Assembly: GCA_902805475.1 (NCBI GenBank)
Contig: CADCSX010000009.1
Span: 372,001 to 436,000 of the forward strand
Direction of reading: 5' to 3'
Length of the DNA: 64,000 nt
DNA from: Entonaema liquescens
Lineage: Eukaryota > Ascomycota > Sordariomycetes > Xylariales > Xylariaceae
This document shows positions 57,998-64,000 of the stretch, piece after piece. A program made the translations under genes and the position numbers. How positions within the stretch are numbered: the stretch's first letter is position 1; each line of letters starts with the position of its first letter. The notes below the pieces were generated by a model, which did not search any database, had not been told where the DNA came from, and was given only the letters and a program-made list of their open reading frames with translations.

Positions 57998-59150
57998 TTA
58001 TTCCTCCATCGTCTTGACACACTCCCATTCGCCTCGGAGATTCTCCTTCCATAATGAGACCTTATTGTCGCCGCCACTAACGGCTAACACGTTCCCGCTA
58101 AGGCTCCAGCTGACACGCCATACCTCAGCGTCGAAGTTCAAGACCTTGGACGACCACTGGCCCTGGCTTGCATTATCGCTCGTCCAGATTCGTACTGTCT
58201 TGTCTTGTGATGCCGACGCAATATAGCTCTTCTGTAGTACCGTCGGGCTCCATGCCACATCTCGTACCCAGTCCGTGTGGCCAGCCAGTGGCTCCCTTTC
58301 CTGTTTGTAGCCTTGTGTCGCAGGGTCGTAGGCCCACAGCTTGAGCACATTGTCGCAGCCTCCCGTGACGAAACGGCGTTGGCCAAGAGCACCTGGGCCG
58401 GGAAGTGCAGAAGAGACGATGCTACCTGGTGTTGTGGCAGGCGCCCAGGAGACCGAGTTGACACCGAGGCCGTGTGCAGGGAACGAAACGTGGGAGAAGT
58501 TGTTGTCCTTGAATTCGAGAACAGATACGTTTCCGTCAGACGACGCGCATGCGAGAAGGCAGCCTGATTCATGCGGGGACCATGCGACCATGTTTACCGA
58601 GGCCTTGTGGAGAGAAAAGTCGAAGATCCTTTGCCATTGGTTCGATTGTTCGCGCCAGATGAAGACCTTGCCGTCGTAACCCGCCGAGGCGAGGATGTTG
58701 CCGTACTTGGGGTGCGCCCACGAAACACACCACACCGCGCCTTCATGCCTATTCCCAGAAGATTATTAGAGGTGTTATTGATTTAACAAGAAACCATCCA
58801 TACCCTTTTAACGTCTCCGTTAGCCGTTGAGTTTCACCTTCGATCTCAAATATCTTGATCGTCTTGTCCGAGGAACATGTTGCGAGCCGCCGGCCGTAGT
58901 AGTCGAGAACAGCATCGTGCTAAAGGACGTTAGCGAAGACTCAAGTGTAACCGTGATAGACAACGAATGTAGAGCTATCATATCGAGGAGGCTTGAGGTA
59001 AAGTATAGATTTGGGTATTGTCGCTTGGGACTCGACGTACAATCATATCATCGTGGCCAGAGTTGGATATTACTTGCGCCTGTGGTAGAGCGAACGTCAG
59101 TAAAACATAGACTATTTAGTAGGCATAGATTTGACTAGTCGACATACCAT
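57998..59150 (-). CDS. sec13: SEC13, COPII coat and nuclear pore WD40 protein
   Basis: Complement(57998..58748, 58804..58919, 59041..59079, 59148..59150) gives 302 aa. Exon 1 is just the ATG; exon 2 encodes AQVISNSGHDDMI; exon 3 HDAVLDYYGRRLATCSSDKT. Six WD40 blades are visible (IKIF, VFIW, VSVL, LKLW, VRIW, VSLW), as in yeast Sec13 (297 aa). It pairs with Sec31 in the outer COPII cage and with Nup145C/Nup84 in the nuclear pore. The three-base first exon is unusual but has perfect splice sites (ATG-GTATGT...CCACAG-GCG). Confidence 0.95.
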
Positions 59151-60217
59151 TTTAGAAAGAGGATATAAGGAGATGCAGCTTGGGAGAGGGTATGAAGTTC
59201 GAGACTCGACCAAAGAAAGCCGTATGTTTTTCTAGTTTATGGCTTTGATGTTTACCTCAACTGCCAAGTTGAAGGTACAGACGAATTGAACAAGTTCCAA
59301 AGCTCCACTCAAATTCACCAGGTGTACACTAATTACAATCTGTACACCAAGATCAATTGGCATGCATTGAATGTTACTGGTTGGTGGATCAGTCCAGATT
59401 TCATTAAGCTGAGCTGAGTTCCACTCGAGTGGTATTTTCGGATTAATGTTTTTCAATGACGTGGAACTTTGAAGGGATGCGGCTGCGGCTTTCGTGAAGG
59501 TAAGGGTGTCATGGCGGGGTCAGGTCCTGTGGGATATCTGGATATTGTATGTACCTAGGTACGTACCTGCATTAGTAAGAGACTTGTACATGCCGACTTG
59601 GCCGATAAGTAAAAGGTGATTGACATCATGGTTGGCTCGTCGGTATGTTCGCCGTGTCTGCCGAGGCTAAAGCTCTCATCGCCGCAAAGGAACTCCGAAC
59701 GGTATATTTCCCTTGTGATGCTGATCTTGAATCAACTTCAAATCTACCTAAACATCTACAATTTTTGTGAAGCATTACCATTAATATTATTTTGTCAATT
59801 TCGTTACTTCCCCGACGTGTATTATTAGGTACTTATTACTTCCATAGGTAGTAGTTTCCAATACGCCTGTGCGCCTACCTTTCTTGCGTACTTCCTTAGC
59901 AACCCGACTCAGTAACGTACCCGTACCCGTACCCGTACCGTAGGACATTTAAGGTTCTATTTTAACTCGAGGCCGTTATTTTCGCCGATTCCTTTGTCCA
60001 TCTCCCCAAACATCTTCCCGGTCACAATTTCCAACCTTCAACTTTACTTTATCACACGCGCTCCCGAAATATTTATCGACTTCTCATCCTTTCTTTTCCT
60101 CTCCCAAGCTCGACCCTCATTCAGCAAGCCGATAAATAGACGACCGCCACACCTTTCACAGGCAACAACCAAACCACCACATTGCATCGCCGCCCCGTCT
60201 TGTTGTAGTCCATCACA
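59151..60217. other. Divergent promoter region of SEC13 and PEX20
   Basis: Contains a CGTACC tandem run at 59917-59940 and a TACCTAGGTACGTACC run at 59553-59568. No gene supported. Confidence 0.5.
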
Positions 60218-61328
60218 ATGGCGGACAATCTCTGCGGTCCCTCAACCGCTCCCAAATCTCTATCCCGACACTTTGAGCAGGATCGTTCTCGACAGCAAGA
60301 TCGATTCGCATCTTCTGCCGGGACTTCCAATGGTGTTCACGATGCGACACAAGTTAGTATTCATATCAGCTTAACCAATTAAATACATCCATCTAACACT
60401 GTTACAGCGCTTCCGTAGCCTTAACTTAGGCGACAACAGATTCACATCGGATTTCTCAGGATTCCAAAATACTTCTTTCATGGATGCCTCCTCCGATGCT
60501 AGATCTTGGAGTTCCATTCCTCCGTTACTCCCTTACACTCCCTTCAGTACCGACAACCACTTCTCCAACAATCTCGCCCACCCCTCGGCCCGTTCTAGAG
60601 TTGCCCCTGCCGCCGTTGCCCCCGTCCCTAGCATGCCTGTCGTGTCTACCCCCGCGGGCCCTTCCGTGGCAACTCGTGCCCCAGACCCCGTCGCGAGACA
60701 TCGTACAGACTGGGCCAATGAGTATACTCAGAGGATGTTCCGTCGCAACTTCAATCCGATAGGCCAGCACTATGGTCCGCCTGCGCCGGCACTCAGACCT
60801 GTGGACGTCTTCGAAGAAACCATGAGGCAGCAACATATGGCGACCCTCGCAGATCAGGCCCCGCGCCCCCAAGACGATCTTGACTTCGATGCTGAGCTAC
60901 GCGCCTGGGCGGCCGCCAACAGCCCCGAGACGCAGGCCCAAGCCAACGCTTGGCTCGGTGCCGAGGGCAACTCTCTTGACGGTCGTGTCCGCAATACGCA
61001 GGAGGTCTTACAGTCGACTGATTCCCACCAACTTACCCAGCAGAACCTGAATACTCTGGAGCAAGAGGCAGTCGTGGCAGCTGAGAGTGACATGAACTCC
61101 ATGGCCGCCGAACCCACTGCCTTGAAAGAGGAACCGGCTCAGTCTCGAGACAAAGAGGACTCGGAACTCGCCATGGCCGCGCAGCAGATCCTAGATTCCG
61201 TGTCGGGGGATAAGTCTGAAAAGTTTAAGAACTCGGGTTTCATCCAGATGATGCAGAAGATTGCGGCGCAGGAGCTAGTTGTTCGAGACAACAACTTGGT
61301 GGAAACTCCCCAGACGGCTACCAACTAA
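60218..61328 (+). CDS. pex20: PEX20, peroxisomal PTS2 co-receptor
   Basis: Exons 60218..60352 and 60408..61328 give 351 aa. The N-terminus MADNLCGPSTAPKSLSRHFEQDRSRQQDR holds the conserved redox/ubiquitination Cys (Cys6) and first helix of PEX20. A WxxxF/Y-type motif (DWANEYTQRMF) for PEX14/PEX13 binding follows. The C-terminal part (KSEKFKNSGFIQMMQKIAAQELVVRDN) matches the PEX7-binding end of PEX20/PEX5L. With PEX7 it imports PTS2 proteins into peroxisomes. The first exon is too short to be noticed by simple ORF length but the splice is in phase. Confidence 0.92.
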
Positions 61329-64000
61329 ATTGATATTGATATTGATATTGATATTGACTGCTGATACCAACACCGGGGCACAGTCACCAAAAGCGAAGGT
61401 GGCATTGAGACTCGTTGCTGTCGAAGACTCATTCCTGTATGAGTAGAGCTGGGTTAGGCTGGAGAAGGATGCGCTTTACAGGCACGCGATGATTTTACTG
61501 GTATGTAGAGGACGTTAAGGGGAACGTAATCACATACATAATGATACCCTACGATATTGTGTTCTATTACTAGCTGTGCATGTTGTCTATCGCGAGTCGT
61601 AATCCGTAATATGTTATAAGCAAGTTCTAGTTATATGAATTCATACCGCTTCCAAGTCCATACCTCTCACCTCTTTTAGCTGACGCCACATACGAGCTAA
61701 CTTTACTTTATTACAAGCAATGCTACCCCTATGCTTGAGAGAAGTCTGTTGGCAGCACGTTTAAAATAGCCCTTTTGTGTTACCAATACTCACGAGTCGT
61801 AATTCTGTGTGGATAAGAGAACAAAAAAGGAGGCTGACGCGAGGCCGAGATCCCGAGATCTCGATATTGCGAATAACGGGTAATATAATCTCCATATAAC
61901 CCACTCGGATATAATACACACCCCCATTGCAGAACAAGATAGCCGACCATTCGAAGACGAAGCAAGCCATACAAATCAATGGGGTGGCAGTGCTTACCAC
62001 GGGGGGTCCAATGAAAGAACACGTCTCAACACAGACCGCAGCCTTGCGTCGTATCCGCTTTGACCGCTCCGGGTCCGACCGTGCCGCGACGGGAAACTCT
62101 AGGTTCGCACGCACCTACGAGACAAGGCAACCAATGCGGGACTCGCGGGCCTCACCGGCGGTAAGGCGTCCATCCAAATCCAATATTCGCCACCGCGGCT
62201 GCGGGTAGCCCCAGGCGGGTTGTTCTTGCGTTTCCCATCCCCCGGGTGGCTGCCGCAAATGGAATTCCTGCATGCGGCTTACGTGAACGATGGAAAATGA
62301 AAAAGAATGCCTTGTATGTATCTCGTATGTGTATCGTGGTCGGAGCTTCAGGAATTGAATGCACGTAGGCGGGTATACATGCACAAGATCTATTATAGGC
62401 ATGTACACACAAGCCTATGATGTTTAGATGTCATGTAGTGTAGCCGAAGCCGCTGACGAGAGCCGATACGTAATACGGACGGCGCGTGGAGCGGCCCATA
62501 GGGCATAAGGCAGCCGGTATCCAGCATTTCCACGGACGTAGACCGCAACGTAGCAGTCTAGAACGCTTTCACAAAGCTATATTGTTAGGTCCATAAGCTC
62601 GAAGGAATTCCTAAAGTATTAGCGCGGCTCTGCGCGCCTTGTAGTGTTAGATCGAAACTCTGCCTAATATGCAGAGGGGCAACGTGGCCTCGTTGAAGAA
62701 CCCATCTTGGTTTGGCGTTATGACGGTGAACCAAGGATCGTGAACCAAGAATTTGGTAGGAAGGGGAAGACCTGTATGCAGGACTTGGGGGTCCTACATA
62801 GGGCTGATAGGGCGCGCCGCGTCGGCCTGGGAAAGATGCGGATGCGGTCCTTTTTCTCCTGTGATGTTGCGAAATGTCTCAAACATGGAAATTACCAATG
62901 ATTTTATCTCATTTGATATTCGAGATGCATACCATATGTAATATAAACGGGCCCTCGAGACCGGAAAGCAACGGCGTAAAAGACTGCGCCCTGCGTCTTG
63001 TAAAAGATGGAAATGCATCTCAGCCTGCTATCCACCTAATCCACCGAGTATGTAACCCTAACGTGGATAACCATGCAAGACAAGGTCCCCAAAGTAGGCA
63101 ATCTTGGTGAGATTTCCGTAAAACACCGGTTTATATAATAAGTCGTCTCCGTTTTCATTCCTATGTCAGTTTCGAATAACCCTTGAATCCCAGGATACTC
63201 ATACCCGACGTCGGCTTCCCGTGCCGTGAAACACCATACAGCTATTTTGATATAAGATCTGAATAGGAGATGAAAGAAGGCAGGACATAGCGAGAGCAGC
63301 CACAAGGTATTACTGATACCGAGAAACCCGCCACCATTATGTACGATGCAGGTTACGGTATAGTCGATAGTGTGTATAGTTTAGTGGTCTAGCCTTGTTG
63401 TCGATATACTATACGTATGTAAGTTCAATGCACGGAGGGTCAAGGGTGAAATCGAGTATGAGTCATCCGAATCCGAATTGCCAGGGCTTGGAAACATTGA
63501 AACTTGCAACTCTGCGTTGGAATTGGTTGATCCTATTGCTTGAAATGCTCCTGTCGCTGATCCATTACCCATGCTGCTGATCTATGGCCTATCCGAATTG
63601 GGTGTCGATTCCGCTAGAGAGCCCGCGACACACAGCGCGGGGAGCATTTTCTTTTTTGCAACGTCCCATGAACATTGTGGGGTTAGAAAAATGCAAGAAT
63701 GGAATGGATGGATATTTTAATTTCTTGATGCGACCCGCGTTGCGCACGCGTCCGCGAATCGTCAAAGTCTACGCAATTGAGTTGACGACTACGCTCATGC
63801 GCAAAACGTAGCAATGAATTTGCGACGTCATGTAAACCCGCATCATCAAGCATCGAGCAAATGTTGGTTCCTAAATCTCTGCAACTCCATTAATGGATCA
63901 TCGTTAGTGGAGCCAGTGAGATACCATTATTTCAAATAAGTGGAAAAATAAGAAAATAAAAATAAATAAATAAAAAAAAGTTGGCGGAGATGAGAATAAC
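61329..64000. other. Intergenic region, no gene seen
   Basis: 2.7 kb beyond PEX20. Starts with a short ATTGAT tandem run at 61330-61358. Frames up to 117 codons occur on both strands but none resembles a known protein or splices into one. The end (63945-63980) is A-rich. No RNA gene or repeat recognised. Confidence 0.5.
61330..61358 (+). repeat. ATTGAT hexanucleotide microsatellite
   Basis: About five tandem ATTGAT units directly after the PEX20 stop codon. Confidence 0.85.

Noticed and set aside
61761..63811. Several 60-117 codon frames in the right-hand end
   Set aside because: None has a domain, signal peptide or splice partner, and they overlap on both strands.

Overview
This window comes from a filamentous ascomycete (Pezizomycotina). 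The genes carry short GT-AG introns of about 45-110 bases with CTAAC/CTGAC-like branch sites. The gene set is typical of plant- or soil-associated Sordariomycetes: a NACHT-type NLR, 2EXR, CBM18, GH3, GH128 and UstYa families. Xylariales is a guess only. There are no rRNA genes, CRISPR arrays or bacterial features. Coordinates of spliced genes were worked out by hand from donor and acceptor sites and reading phase.

Left part (1-25.8 kb), mostly accessory genes: an edge of pure A/T sequence; a nitrilase-family amidase (minus); a chitin-binding CBM18 protein that seems to lack its 5' part (plus); a 2EXR protein (minus); a secreted or GPI-type Cys/Thr-rich protein (plus); a cyanovirin-N homologue (minus); a 5.2-kb NACHT/HEAT-like NLR (minus); an uncharacterised 428-aa fungal protein (minus); a GH128-CAP fusion (plus); a GH3 beta-glucosidase with nine coding exons (plus); and an MpaB-like ER oxygenase (plus).

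Middle (26-40.5 kb), mostly housekeeping: an aldo/keto reductase; a KAR5/Tht1-like nuclear fusion protein interrupted by one in-frame TAG; mitochondrial ribosomal protein uL6m; the HAL2/MET22 bisphosphate nucleotidase; a C3HC zinc-finger (Rsm1/NIPA-like) protein; and a P1B copper ATPase.

The most interesting locus is 42-49 kb. On the minus strand at 45.1-45.6 kb lies a small two-exon gene encoding a signal peptide followed by three Kex2-bounded copies of a Tyr-containing peptide (YSPAIYSFGG core region). Divergently, 1.2 kb away, is a UstYa/DUF3328 oxidase gene with both HxxHC motifs. This is the minimal signature of a dikaritin (ustiloxin/phomopsin-like) RiPP pathway. A four-helix DUF1772-like membrane protein gene and a degenerate kinase-fold gene flank it.

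Right part (49.7-61.3 kb): an L-fuconate-dehydratase-like enolase-superfamily enzyme, a flavoprotein/F-box-like/ankyrin-like fusion, WHI2, SEC13 and PEX20. The last 2.6 kb shows no gene I can support.

Four otherwise intact genes (NLR, copper ATPase, DUF1772-like, enolase-family) each need exactly one extra base at a G or C run to read through. This looks more like uncorrected homopolymer errors than four separate pseudogenes. A 103-bp dispersed repeat occurs twice in direct orientation near 19.4-20.2 kb and once inverted at 57.2 kb.
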